A DNA stretch of 64,000 nucleotides from Allobosea sp. CRIB-10. Its GTDB lineage: Bacteria > Pseudomonadota > Alphaproteobacteria > Rhizobiales > Beijerinckiaceae. The DNA is taken from the NCBI RefSeq assembly GCF_900112185.1, contig NZ_FOKP01000023.1, positions 1 to 64,000 on the forward strand. The letters are read 5' to 3'. The notes under the pieces were generated by a model. That model was not told the DNA's origin, did no database searches, and saw nothing but the letters and a program-made list of their open reading frames with translations. The position numbers were made by a program, and so were the translations under genes. Positions 1-8,071 of this stretch are shown piece by piece. Position 1 is the first letter of the stretch. The number at the start of each line of letters is the position of its first letter.

Positions 1-98
1 ATTGCTCGTCATTCAACCAAAACAAGCGGCTCATGGAACTTACCTCTCCCATGACCTGCTTGAATCACAAACTGGCCGTTGAGTTTAGACCCTAGTTC

Positions 99-608
99 TC
101 ACTCGTCGAGATCACCCGGCAGGCTCTCGGACGCATAGGCGTTCATCTCGGCTTCGAGCTCGCCCAGCATCGCCTGCAGGGCGGCCAGCCGCTCGACGCC
201 GAAGCGGCGCGTGATCTCGGCATAGATCGCTTCCGACATCGGCGCGACCTGCTCCATCAATGCGATCCCCGTCGGCGAGATCGCGATCAGGGCCCGGCGC
301 AGATCGCTCTCCTGGGCGCGCCGGACGATCAGGCCTCGCGCATCGAGATCGCGCAGGATGCGTGACAGGCTCGGCGCCAGCAGATGGGTCGAGCGCACGA
401 GATCGTTGATCTCGGTCTCCTTGACCGAGGACAGCGCCCGCAGCACCCGCCATTGCTGCTCGGTCAGCTCGAAATGGCGCAGCGAGGCGCGGAAATGGCG
501 CATGACCGCCTCGCGCGTACGCAGCAGCGACATCGGCAGCGAGCGCGAGAAATCGCGCAGGCGCACTTTCGTGGTCGCAACGGCCCTGTCGTCCGGCAGT
601 TCAGCCAA
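99..608 (-). CDS. hpaR: HpaR, MarR-family regulator of the homoprotocatechuate operon
   Basis: A winged-helix repressor of the MarR family. The stretch LTEQQWRVLRAL followed by a helix-turn-helix and the wing region LDARGLIVRRAQESDLRRA is typical of HpaR, which represses hpa catabolic genes until the aromatic inducer binds. It is the last gene of the leftward hpa operon, so it is probably autoregulated through that operon. I chose a TTG start that overlaps the TGA of hpaH (8-nt overlap), giving 169 residues; an internal ATG at 533 (start MSLLRTREAV) is the conservative alternative and matches the usual HpaR N-terminus. The open frame extends further upstream, but only as the shadow of hpaH. 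Function by family knowledge is firm; the exact start is not. Confidence 0.88.
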   Translation of the reverse strand: MAELPDDRAVATTKVRLRDFSRSLPMSLLRTREAVMRHFRASLRHFELTEQQWRVLRALSSVKETEINDLVRSTHLLAPSLSRILRDLDARGLIVRRAQESDLRRALIAISPTGIALMEQVAPMSEAIYAEITRRFGVERLAALQAMLGELEAEMNAYASESLPGDLDE

Positions 609-1404
609 AATGACACCCCACGGTCCCGAACGGCCCGAAATCGGCCTGGATGGTATCGCCCTTGCGCGCCTCGACCGGGCGCACGAACGAACCAGCCAGG
701 ACGATCTGGCCCGGTTCGAGCGCCAGCCCATGTGGCGCAAGATTGCGCACGAGCCAAGCGATACCATTGCCGGGGTGGTTGAGCACGCCGGCCGCCACGC
801 CGGTTTCCTCGATCGCCGCGTTCTTGGTCAGGATCCCCGCAACCCAGCGCAGATCCGTCTCGTCGGGCCTGAACGGCCGTCCACCGACGACCAGCCCGGC
901 ATTGGCGGCGTTATCGGCGATGGTATCGGCGATCTTGCGGGTTTCGCCGCTCTGGCGGTCGACCCGCTCGATACGGGTGTCGAGGATCTCCAGCGCCGGA
1001 ACCACATACTCGGTCGCCTTCAGCACGTCGAAGAGCGTGCAGTCCGGCCCCTGCAGCCGTGCCTTCATCACGAAGGCGAGCTCCATCTCGACCCGCGTTG
1101 CGATGAAGCGGTCCGTCGGGATCTCGCCGCCATCGCCGAACAGCATGTCATCGAGCAGATAGCCTGAATCTGGCGTGTCGATGTTCAAGGCGAGCTGCAT
1201 CGCCTTGGAGGTCAGCCCGATCTTGTGGCCGATGACCCGCCGGCCAGCTGCGAGCTTCTGCGTGATCCAGCTGCGCTGGATTGCGTAGGCGTCGTCCAGG
1301 GTGATGCCCGGATGCTGCTGCGAGAGCTGGCGGATCTGGACGCGGGTGCGCTCGGCCTGATCGAGCGCGGTAGCGGCTGCCTGGATCTGGTCTGTCGTGA
1401 GCAT
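601..1404 (-). CDS. hpaH: 2-oxo-hept-3-ene-1,7-dioate hydratase (HpaH)
   Basis: Member of the hydratase/decarboxylase branch of the fumarylacetoacetase superfamily (267 residues). It adds water to 2-oxo-hept-3-ene-1,7-dioate in the homoprotocatechuate pathway to give the substrate of the HpaI aldolase. Visible family marks are GHKIGLTSKAMQ near residue 57, the metal-binding RVEMELAF (Glu-x-Glu) near residue 105, and the C-terminal LAGSFVRPV and GDTIQADFG. The ATG lies 4 nt after the hpaG stop, so the two are probably translationally coupled. A second, diverged paralogue sits at 59280-60062. Assignment to HpaH rather than to 2-oxopentenoate hydratase or oxalocrotonate decarboxylase rests on the operon. 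Confidence 0.9.
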   Translation of the reverse strand: MLTTDQIQAAATALDQAERTRVQIRQLSQQHPGITLDDAYAIQRSWITQKLAAGRRVIGHKIGLTSKAMQLALNIDTPDSGYLLDDMLFGDGGEIPTDRFIATRVEMELAFVMKARLQGPDCTLFDVLKATEYVVPALEILDTRIERVDRQSGETRKIADTIADNAANAGLVVGGRPFRPDETDLRWVAGILTKNAAIEETGVAAGVLNHPGNGIAWLVRNLAPHGLALEPGQIVLAGSFVRPVEARKGDTIQADFGPFGTVGCHFG

Positions 1405-1408
1405 GGGT

Positions 1409-2287
1409 TCAGGCCTCGTCGGCAATCGTGTTGGTGAGAGTGCCGATCCCCTCGGCGGTGACCTCGACGACATCGCCCGGAACGAGGAAGCGCGGTGGCT
1501 CGAAACGGGCGCCGGCCCCCGTCGGCGTTCCCGTGACGATCACATCGCCCGGCAGCAAGGTGGTGAAGGTCGAGATGTAGGCGATCAGATAGCGGAACGG
1601 GAAGATCATCCGGCTCGTCCGGTCGTCCTGGCGCAATTCGCCATTGACCGCGGTGGTCAGGCGGATATCGGCGATCTGCGCCTCGCCCGCGTAGGGCACC
1701 AGCCAGGGGCCGAGCGCTCCGGACGCGTCGAAGTTCTTGCCTTGCGTGACGTTGAACTTGGCGTGCCGCACCCAGTCGCGGACGGTGCCTTCGTTGCACA
1801 GCGTCAGCGCCGCGATGTGGTCGAGCGCCTGCGCCTCGGCAATGTGCCGCCCTGCCTTGCCGATGACGATCGCGATCTCGCCTTCATAGTCCAGCTGCTG
1901 CGAGGCCTTCGGCCGGATCAGCGGCTGGCCATGGCCGGTGAAGGATTGGGCGAAGCGGGGAAACAGGCTCGGAAAGGCCGGAGCAGCCTGGCCATCCTTG
2001 TACTCGGCGTTGCGATCCGGATAGTTCACGCCGACGCAGATGATCTTCCCGCCCTCGGCCATGACCGGCAGGAACGTGACGGACTCGAACGGGTGGTCGG
2101 GAGAGCGTCGCGCTCCCTCCTCGACCAGGTCGGCGAGTTTTCCCTGCTCGAGGGCATCCTTGAGATTGCGAAGGCCGGCCACCCGCCCGGTCAGATCGAC
2201 GATCCCTCGATCCGACACCAGGCCGAACCCTCGCTTGCCCTCGACCGCGAACGCGGCAAGCCGGCCGCGCTGTAGCACGCTCGCCAT
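1409..2287 (-). CDS. hpaG: Fumarylacetoacetase-fold isomerase/decarboxylase (HpaG)
   Basis: Acts after HpaE and HpaF: decarboxylates 5-oxo-pent-3-ene-1,2,5-tricarboxylate and/or isomerises 2-hydroxy-hepta-2,4-diene-1,7-dioate. The FAH catalytic domain shows CVGVNYPDRNAEY, the metal ligands in DYEGEIAIVIGK (Glu-x-Glu), NVTQGKNFDASGALGPW and the C-terminal GDVIVTGTPTG. E. coli HpaG is a tandem duplication of this fold; here there is one FAH domain with a short N-terminal domain (292 residues), the single-copy form common in rhizobia. The ATG is 2 nt from the hpaD stop. An upstream in-frame ATG at 2395 exists but lies wholly within hpaD and was rejected. Confidence 0.88.
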   Translation of the reverse strand: MASVLQRGRLAAFAVEGKRGFGLVSDRGIVDLTGRVAGLRNLKDALEQGKLADLVEEGARRSPDHPFESVTFLPVMAEGGKIICVGVNYPDRNAEYKDGQAAPAFPSLFPRFAQSFTGHGQPLIRPKASQQLDYEGEIAIVIGKAGRHIAEAQALDHIAALTLCNEGTVRDWVRHAKFNVTQGKNFDASGALGPWLVPYAGEAQIADIRLTTAVNGELRQDDRTSRMIFPFRYLIAYISTFTTLLPGDVIVTGTPTGAGARFEPPRFLVPGDVVEVTAEGIGTLTNTIADEA

Positions 2288-2289
2288 GA

Positions 2290-3273
2290 TCAGCTCGCGA
2301 CCAAGACATTGGCGGTGAAAGCCGCCTCGCGATCGGCCAGATCGTGAAAGCGCGAGCCCTCCTCGAACCAGGATTTCGGCGCCGGAGCGCCCCACAAGGT
2401 CTGCCGGCGCGGATCGCGCAGCGACCAGCGGATCGGCTCATGATCCGGATCCATCGTCTGGTAGTCGCAGGTATAGAGTTCCAGCCTGTGGCCGTCGGGA
2501 TCGCGGACATAGAGGAAGAAGGCATTGGAGATGCCGTGGCGGCCAGGCCCGCGCTCCATGTTCGCCAGATGGCCGGTGGTCGCCATCACGTCGCAGAGAT
2601 GGATGATGTCGAGCGCGGTCGGCGTCCAGTAGCAGAAATGATGCAGGCGCGGCCCCCGGCCATTGGTGAAGGCGATGTCGTGGACATTGCCCTTGCGATG
2701 CATCCAGCCGGCGGCGATGCGGCCGTTCGGGCCATCCTCCTCGGCATATTCGGTCAGGCGGAAGCCGAGGCCGGCATAGAAATCGAGCGAGGCCTGGACG
2801 TCGGGCGCGAAGATGTTGACGTGATCGAAGCGCTGCGGCCTGACCCCGCGATAATGCTCGTATTTCTGCAGCAGGATTTCGCGGCGCTCCATCGAGGCCA
2901 CGAATTCGAGCGGCAGGCCTTCGGGATCGCTCACCTGCAGCGTGCGTCCCTGATAGGGCTGCTCGACGAAATCTGCCGGCAGGCCCAGCTCGCGGAAATG
3001 CTGCGCCGCCTTGTCGAGATCGTCCTGCGTGCCGACGCGGAAGCCGAGCCGGCGGCAGGACGGTCCGTCGGCCCGTCGCAGCACCAGCGAATGATGCTGC
3101 CGCTCCTCGACGGCGCGCAAATAGACCGCGTCGCGATCGGCATCCTCGACATGAAGGCCGATCGTGTCCTCGTAGAAGGCGCGGCTGCGGCCAAGATCGG
3201 TCACGTCGAGGACGACATGGCTGGAGCGCACGATGTTGAACGGCGGCGTAAAGATATGCGTCGGGGCGGGCAT
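2290..3273 (-). CDS. hpaD: 3,4-dihydroxyphenylacetate 2,3-dioxygenase, vicinal-oxygen-chelate type (HpaD)
   Basis: Extradiol dioxygenase that opens the ring of homoprotocatechuate next to its hydroxyls. It is of the type I (VOC) class like the Brevibacterium/Arthrobacter enzymes, not the LigB-fold HpaD of E. coli. Two tandem VOC modules fill 327 residues. The metal ligands can be placed: His151 (RFDHVNIF), His212 (RLHHFCYW) and Glu265 (RLELYTCDY), with the second-sphere acid/base His198 in NVHDIAF. A good ribosome site (AAGGAGAT) precedes the ATG. It follows hpaE by 69 nt and is followed by hpaG after 2 nt. Confidence 0.93.
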   Translation of the reverse strand: MPAPTHIFTPPFNIVRSSHVVLDVTDLGRSRAFYEDTIGLHVEDADRDAVYLRAVEERQHHSLVLRRADGPSCRRLGFRVGTQDDLDKAAQHFRELGLPADFVEQPYQGRTLQVSDPEGLPLEFVASMERREILLQKYEHYRGVRPQRFDHVNIFAPDVQASLDFYAGLGFRLTEYAEEDGPNGRIAAGWMHRKGNVHDIAFTNGRGPRLHHFCYWTPTALDIIHLCDVMATTGHLANMERGPGRHGISNAFFLYVRDPDGHRLELYTCDYQTMDPDHEPIRWSLRDPRRQTLWGAPAPKSWFEEGSRFHDLADREAAFTANVLVAS

Positions 3274-3342
3274 GGCTGATCTCCTTGGGCGGACGGGTCG
3301 CTTGAGCGACGTTCTTGTCTTGGATGGTCTGATCTCGGCGGA

Positions 3343-4884
3343 TCAGGTGCCCAGCCGAGGCACCTGGTGAAGTCCCTTGGCGAGGCAGATATTCTTGGTT
3401 TCCATGTAGAAATCGAAGGAATACTCGCCGCCGTCGCGCCCGATGCCGGAGGCCTTCATGCCGCCGAACGGTGTCGGCAGATGGCGGACGTTCTCGGAGT
3501 TCAGCCAGATCATCCCGGCGTCGAGCTGATCGGCGACGCGCAGCGCCCGGCCCATGTCGCCGGTCCAGACATAGCCGGTCAGGCCGTAGTCGATGTCGTT
3601 CGCGATGGCGACGGCGGCCGCCTCGTCCGCGAACGGGATCACCGTGAGATAGGGGCCGAAGACCTCTTCCTGCGCCACCCGCATCCGAGGATGCGCGCCC
3701 GCCACCAGGGTCGGCTCGACATAGAAGCCGCCGCCCGGCCCGTCATGGGCCCTGCCGCCCGCCTTCACCACCGCGCCCTCGGCGCGCGCAATGTCGAAAT
3801 AGGTGCAGACCTTCGCGTAGTGGCGCTCATGGATCAGTGGACCGATCTCGGTCCGCGGGTCGAGCGGATGGCCGATCTTCAGCCGCCGCACCCGCGCCGC
3901 GAGCGCCTCGATGAAGGCATCCGCGATGTCCTCCTGCACCAGCAGGCGGCTCGACGAGGTGCAGCGCTCGCCGTTGAGCGAGTAGATCATGAAGATCACC
4001 GCATCGAGCGCCCGCTCCAGATCGGCGTCGGCGAAGACGATCACCGGATTCTTGCCGCCGAGCTCGAAATGCACGCGCTTCAGCGTCGCCGCGCCCTGCG
4101 CCATGATCGCCGAGCCTGTGGAGCTTTCGCCGACGAAGCCGATCGCCTTGATCGCGGGATGCTCGGTCAGCGCCTTGCCCGCCTCCTCGCCGAAGCCGTG
4201 CACCGTGTTGAGCACGCCCTCGGGCACGCCCGCCTCGGCGAGGAGGCGCGGCAGCAGGTCGGCCGTGAGCGGCGACCATTCCGCCGGCTTGTGGACGACG
4301 GTGCAGCCCGCGGCCAGCGCCGGCGCGATCTTCCAGGTCGAGAGCATGAACGGCGTGTTCCAGGGCGTGATCACGCCGACCGGCCCGATCGGAACACGCG
4401 TCGTGACGTTCCAGTGGTCTTTCGTCGGCAGGTTGAGGCCGTCGCGGGCCTCTACGGCCTTGTCGGCGAAGAAGCGGAAATTCTCGGCCGCGCGCAGCGC
4501 CGCCTTGGCCATGAACTTGTAGGGCTGGCCGGCATCGACGCATTCGAGCACCGCGATGTCGTCCTGATGCGCCTCGATCGCGTCGGCGACCTTGTGCAGC
4601 ACGGCACGGCGCTTCTCGGGCTCGAGATCGCGCCAGGACCGGAAAGCCTTGGCCGCGGCCTGGGCCGCCTGATCGATCTCGCCGGCGCCGCCGCGCGCCA
4701 CCTCCGCCAGAACCGACTTGTCGATCGGCGAGATCGTCTGGAAACGCGCGCCCGAGGCCGACTCGACCCGGCGGCCGGCAATGTGATGGCCGACCCCATC
4801 GCGCTGAAGTCTTGCGGTCAGGGTCGCCGCTCGTCGCCGATGCTGGTCGAACAGGGCAGCCGGATCAGCGGATGACGTCGCCAT
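3343..4884 (-). CDS. hpaE: 5-carboxymethyl-2-hydroxymuconate semialdehyde dehydrogenase (HpaE)
   Basis: NAD-dependent aldehyde dehydrogenase (513 residues) that oxidises the ring-cleavage product of HpaD. Family motifs are present: the cofactor-binding PWNTPFMLSTWKIAPALAAG, the general base Glu274 in FELGGKNP and the catalytic Cys308 in NGERCTSSSR, followed by EVFGPYLTVIPF. The C-terminal FGGMKASGIGRDGG and FDFYMETKNICL match the HpaE group. Second gene of the operon, 44 nt after hpaF. A related but distinct dehydrogenase of the hydroxymuconic type is at 57683-59188. Confidence 0.93.
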   Translation of the reverse strand: MATSSADPAALFDQHRRRAATLTARLQRDGVGHHIAGRRVESASGARFQTISPIDKSVLAEVARGGAGEIDQAAQAAAKAFRSWRDLEPEKRRAVLHKVADAIEAHQDDIAVLECVDAGQPYKFMAKAALRAAENFRFFADKAVEARDGLNLPTKDHWNVTTRVPIGPVGVITPWNTPFMLSTWKIAPALAAGCTVVHKPAEWSPLTADLLPRLLAEAGVPEGVLNTVHGFGEEAGKALTEHPAIKAIGFVGESSTGSAIMAQGAATLKRVHFELGGKNPVIVFADADLERALDAVIFMIYSLNGERCTSSSRLLVQEDIADAFIEALAARVRRLKIGHPLDPRTEIGPLIHERHYAKVCTYFDIARAEGAVVKAGGRAHDGPGGGFYVEPTLVAGAHPRMRVAQEEVFGPYLTVIPFADEAAAVAIANDIDYGLTGYVWTGDMGRALRVADQLDAGMIWLNSENVRHLPTPFGGMKASGIGRDGGEYSFDFYMETKNICLAKGLHQVPRLGT

Positions 4885-4928
4885 GGCACATATCCTTCAA
4901 GGGAACCGCAGAGTTCTGGACGAACTGT

Positions 4929-5312
4929 TCAGGCGCGATCGAGCGCATCGTGGACGGTGTTGCGTTTCCAGCTCAGCCCCTGGAGCTCCTCGAGCTGGAA
5001 CGAGAGAGCGACCGTGGTCGCCGCAAAGGCAGGATCGAGCGCCTTCGACAGGGCTGCGAAGATATAGTCGCCGGCCCGCTGCCGGACGGCCTCGTCGCGC
5101 CCTTTCCCGATCCGAAGCGTCACGTCGACGAAGCCGTGCTCGGGAGCGCCATCCGCCATGGCGACATGAGTGCAGCGATGCGCCCGCGCCCGGATGCCGC
5201 CGAGCGGGAAGACGCCGGTCTCCGCCGCAGCGGCTCGTAGTGCCTCGACGACCGTCTGGAAATCGACGTGGGAATCGAGATTGGCCGAGTACTCGACGAT
5301 GAGATGGGGCAT
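4929..5312 (-). CDS. hpaF: 5-carboxymethyl-2-hydroxymuconate delta-isomerase (HpaF)
   Basis: Small tautomerase-superfamily enzyme (127 residues) converting 5-carboxymethyl-2-hydroxymuconate to its oxo isomer. It starts MPHLIVEYSANL, so Pro2 becomes the catalytic amino-terminal proline after methionine removal. The conserved GVFPLGGIRARAH, MADG and VDVTLRIGKGRDEAVRQ segments follow the E. coli HpaF pattern along the whole length. It is the first gene of the hpaFEDGHR operon, with a GGAGG ribosome site and a palindromic candidate operator 38 nt before the start. Confidence 0.93.
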   Translation of the reverse strand: MPHLIVEYSANLDSHVDFQTVVEALRAAAAETGVFPLGGIRARAHRCTHVAMADGAPEHGFVDVTLRIGKGRDEAVRQRAGDYIFAALSKALDPAFAATTVALSFQLEELQGLSWKRNTVHDALDRA

Positions 5313-5349
5313 GCGGGGGGCGCCTCCGAGCGGGCCTTCTCCAAAACAC

Positions 5350-5361
5350 TTAACGTGTTAA
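5350..5361. promoter_or_regulatory. Candidate HpaR operator
   Basis: Perfect palindrome TTAAC-GT-GTTAA, 38 nt upstream of hpaF and within the AT-richer patch of the hpaF leader. MarR-family dimers bind such short inverted repeats, and the operon encodes HpaR. The position would let the bound protein block transcription start. The assignment is inference from position and symmetry. Confidence 0.5.
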
Positions 5362-5506
5362 TTGATAGAAGGCAAGCGGCCGGACCACATGCGAAGCGCT
5401 CAGGCGAAATGTGCCCGCGCGAGGCCTCGCCCGTCTATCCAGGGCGATGTAGATCGTCGGCTTGCGCACCCGCTCTGTCGAGCGGATGCGCGCCGATGGA
5501 ATGCCG

Positions 5507-6949
5507 TCAGCCCTGCGAGCCCCAGCCGGAGATCGCCTTGGGTTCGAGGAATTCCTCGATGCCCCAGACACCGCCCTCGCGCGCCCGGCCCGACGCCTTG
5601 ACGCCGCCGAAGGGCGCGCCCGGACCGCGCGGATTTCCGTTCATCTCGACCATGCCGGAGCGCAGCCGCGAGGCGACGCGGTTGCGCTTCTCGCCGTCAT
5701 TGGACTGGACATAGTTGGTCAGCCCGTAGGGCGTATCGTTGGCGATCTCGATCGCCTGCTCCTCGTTGTCGAAGGGGATGATCGACAGGACGGGCCCGAA
5801 GATCTCCTCGCGCGCGATCGTCATGCCGTTGTTCACGTCGGCGAACACGGTCGGGCGGACGAAATAGCCCTGGTTCTGTCCGTTCGGTCGTCCGACACCA
5901 CCGGTAACGAGTCGCGCGCCCTCGTCGATGCCCTTCTGGATCAGATCCTGGACCTTGCGGAACTGGGTTTCCGACGCCAGCGGGCCGATATGCTTGCCGG
6001 GCTTGTGCGCGGTATCGACCACGACCTGCTCGGCGACCGCCTTCGCCTCTTCGACGGCGCGATCGTAGATCGTGCGCTCGACCAGCATGCGGGTCGGCGC
6101 ATTGCAGCTCTGCCCGGTATTGTTGAAGCAGTGCAGCACGCCGCGCTTCACGGCCGCCGGATCGGCGTCCGCGAAGACGATGTTGGCGCCCTTGCCGCCG
6201 AGCTCCAGCACGACGCGTTTCAGGCTCTCGGCCGCCACCTTCGAGATCGCGATGCCAGCGCGGGTCGAGCCGGTGAAGCTGATCATCTCGATGTCGGGAT
6301 GCGAGGACAGGCGGGTGCCGACGCCGGCGCCGTCACCGTTGACCAGGTTGAACACGCCCTTCGGGAAGCCTGCCTCGTCGACATATTCGGCGAACAGCAT
6401 CGAGGAGAGTGGCGCGATCTCGGACGGCTTGAGCACCATGGTGCAGCCGGCCAGCAGGGCCGGCACGACCTTCAGCGTCACCTGGTTCATCGGCCAGTTC
6501 CAGGGCGTGATCAGCCCGACCACGCCGATCGCATCCATCTGGATCCGGTCGTTGGGAGCATGCGGGCCGAGCGGGCGCAGGAACTGGAAATCCTTGAAAG
6601 CCGTGATGAAGTTGGTGATGTGATAGGCGCCGGCGCCGACCTGATTGGTCAGCGCCATGTCGATCGGGGCGCCCATCTCCAGGCTGATCGCCTTGGCCAT
6701 GTCAGGCGCGCGGCGCTTGTAGATCTCGAGCAGCCGTTCCACCAGCCGCAGCCGCTCGGCCGGCTCGGTGCGCGACCAGCTCCCGAAGGCGCGCTTGGCG
6801 GCGGCGACGGCGCGATCGGCATCGGCATCGTCGCCGAGCGAGATCACGGCGCAGGCCTGCTCGGTCGACGGATCGATGACCGCGAGCTCACGGCCGGCCA
6901 ATGGGGCGACCCAGGCACCATCGATGTAGAACTGCTTCTTCTCGAGCAT
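5507..6949 (-). CDS. NAD(P)-dependent aldehyde dehydrogenase, substrate unknown
   Basis: 480-residue aldehyde dehydrogenase. The fold marks are ITPWNWPMNQVTLKVVPALLAGC, FTGSTRAGIAIS, the base Glu249 (VLELGGKGA), the nucleophile Cys282 (NTGQSCNAPTRM) and EEIFGPVLSIIPF. It belongs to the broad family that includes 3-succinoylsemialdehyde-pyridine and betaine-type dehydrogenases, and sequence alone does not fix a substrate. It reads in the same direction as the hpa operon but 194 nt upstream of hpaF, beyond the candidate HpaR operator, so it is probably a separate transcription unit. A role on phenylacetaldehyde-type precursors of homoprotocatechuate is possible but only inferred. Confidence 0.85.
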   Translation of the reverse strand: MLEKKQFYIDGAWVAPLAGRELAVIDPSTEQACAVISLGDDADADRAVAAAKRAFGSWSRTEPAERLRLVERLLEIYKRRAPDMAKAISLEMGAPIDMALTNQVGAGAYHITNFITAFKDFQFLRPLGPHAPNDRIQMDAIGVVGLITPWNWPMNQVTLKVVPALLAGCTMVLKPSEIAPLSSMLFAEYVDEAGFPKGVFNLVNGDGAGVGTRLSSHPDIEMISFTGSTRAGIAISKVAAESLKRVVLELGGKGANIVFADADPAAVKRGVLHCFNNTGQSCNAPTRMLVERTIYDRAVEEAKAVAEQVVVDTAHKPGKHIGPLASETQFRKVQDLIQKGIDEGARLVTGGVGRPNGQNQGYFVRPTVFADVNNGMTIAREEIFGPVLSIIPFDNEEQAIEIANDTPYGLTNYVQSNDGEKRNRVASRLRSGMVEMNGNPRGPGAPFGGVKASGRAREGGVWGIEEFLEPKAISGWGSQG

Positions 6950-7003
6950 GGCAAACTCTCCGGGATTGCGCTGGCTACAGGACCTCGGATCAAGAGGCCC
7001 AAT

Positions 7004-7177
7004 TCATGAGGTCGACGGGAAGGGGGTCCGCTGCTTGAAGCTCTGTCTCATCAGATCAGCGCATTCCTTGGACATGGCCGCGTGCGCGGCCCCGGCACCC
7101 ATGCCGTCTGCCGGCCTCAGCCCGTCCAGGTCGCGCTTGGATAGATCCAGCATCCCTTGCGTGGTCGAGTCCGGCAT
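7004..7177 (-). CDS. Short phasin-like open frame, possibly a remnant
   Basis: A 57-residue frame starting MPDSTTQGMLDLSKRDLD and ending QRTPFPSTS. The central part (LSKRDLDGLRPADGM, then AMSKECADLMRQSF) resembles the helical core of phasin-2 proteins, which coat polyhydroxyalkanoate granules and are normally 100-150 residues. No convincing ribosome site is visible. It lies in the gap between the end of the B12 uptake operon and the start of the aldehyde dehydrogenase. It may be a truncated phasin gene or a chance frame; the resemblance is moderate. Confidence 0.35.
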   Translation of the reverse strand: MPDSTTQGMLDLSKRDLDGLRPADGMGAGAAHAAMSKECADLMRQSFKQRTPFPSTS

Positions 7178-7327
7178 CACGCTGGCAAGCTTATCGCCGT
7201 CGCTCGGAGTTTTGCACCTGCGATTGTCGAATGGGCGACTGTTGTGCAGGCAGGTCCCGCCGCACGTCGGGCAGTGGGTGGTCTCGCGGGCCAGCGACGA
7301 GGTGCCGGCGCCCCGCCGCCGCCCGGG

Positions 7328-8071
7328 TCATGCGCTCAGCCCGATCACCCAGTCGCGATCGCGCTCGAGCGCCTGCCGCTGCAGCCGGATGTTGAAGACG
7401 CGCTCGAGCTCCGGGTCGGAGATCACGGCCTCCGCGGCCGCATCGGCGACCACGCGCCCGGCATCGAGCAGCACGATACGATCACAGAAGCGGGCCGCCA
7501 GATCGAGGTCGTGCATGATCACCACGACGACAGCCGTTTCAGCCAAGGCACGCAGCCGGTGCGCCAGATCGAGCCTGTGGCGGATGTCCAGGCTGGCGCC
7601 AGGCTCGTCGGCGAGGATGATGCCCGGGCGCGGAGCGACGGTGGCGGCGAGCATGGTGCGCGCCCTCTCGCCGCCTGACAGCGCGTTCCAGCGGCGCGCG
7701 GCGAGGTCGCTCAGGCCATGCTCGGCAAGGAGCTCGGCTGTGGGCCGGGGCGCAGTCGAGCGGCTCGCACCCAGCGTCACGACCTCCTCGATCGAATAGT
7801 TCCAGGCCGGTTCGAGCTGTTGCGGGAGATAGCCGCCCGCCGCCCCACGCTCTGCAGCCGACCAATCGGCCAGATCCCGCCCCTGCCAGAGCACGTGTCC
7901 GGCATCCGCACGGTGATAGCCGGCGAGCACGCGCAGCAACGTCGACTTGCCGGCGCCGTTCGGGCCGACGAGGCCGGTCAGCGTGCCCTTGGCGAAGGCG
8001 AGCGAGATATCGTCGAGCAGGCGCTTGCCGCCGGCCTCGACGCGGATCGAACGGCATTCGACCCCGCTCAT
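7328..8071 (-). CDS. btuD: Vitamin B12 ABC transporter ATP-binding protein (BtuD-like)
   Basis: 247-residue ATPase of the iron-siderophore/cobalamin ABC family, driving import from the cytoplasmic face. Walker A is GPNGAGKST, the Q-loop is GYLPQQLEP, the signature is LSGGERART, Walker B is IILADEP and the switch histidine is in VIMHDLD. The ATG overlaps the stop of the permease gene (ATGA). It is the last gene of the riboswitch-controlled operon. The open frame continues far upstream of this ATG, but there it is only the shadow of the permease. The B12 specificity rests on the riboswitch. Confidence 0.9.
   Translation of the reverse strand: MSGVECRSIRVEAGGKRLLDDISLAFAKGTLTGLVGPNGAGKSTLLRVLAGYHRADAGHVLWQGRDLADWSAAERGAAGGYLPQQLEPAWNYSIEEVVTLGASRSTAPRPTAELLAEHGLSDLAARRWNALSGGERARTMLAATVAPRPGIILADEPGASLDIRHRLDLAHRLRALAETAVVVVIMHDLDLAARFCDRIVLLDAGRVVADAAAEAVISDPELERVFNIRLQRQALERDRDWVIGLSA

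Noticed and set aside
1..98. Gene or regulatory element at the left edge
   Set aside because: No coding frame, hairpin or promoter pattern could be supported in these 98 bases.
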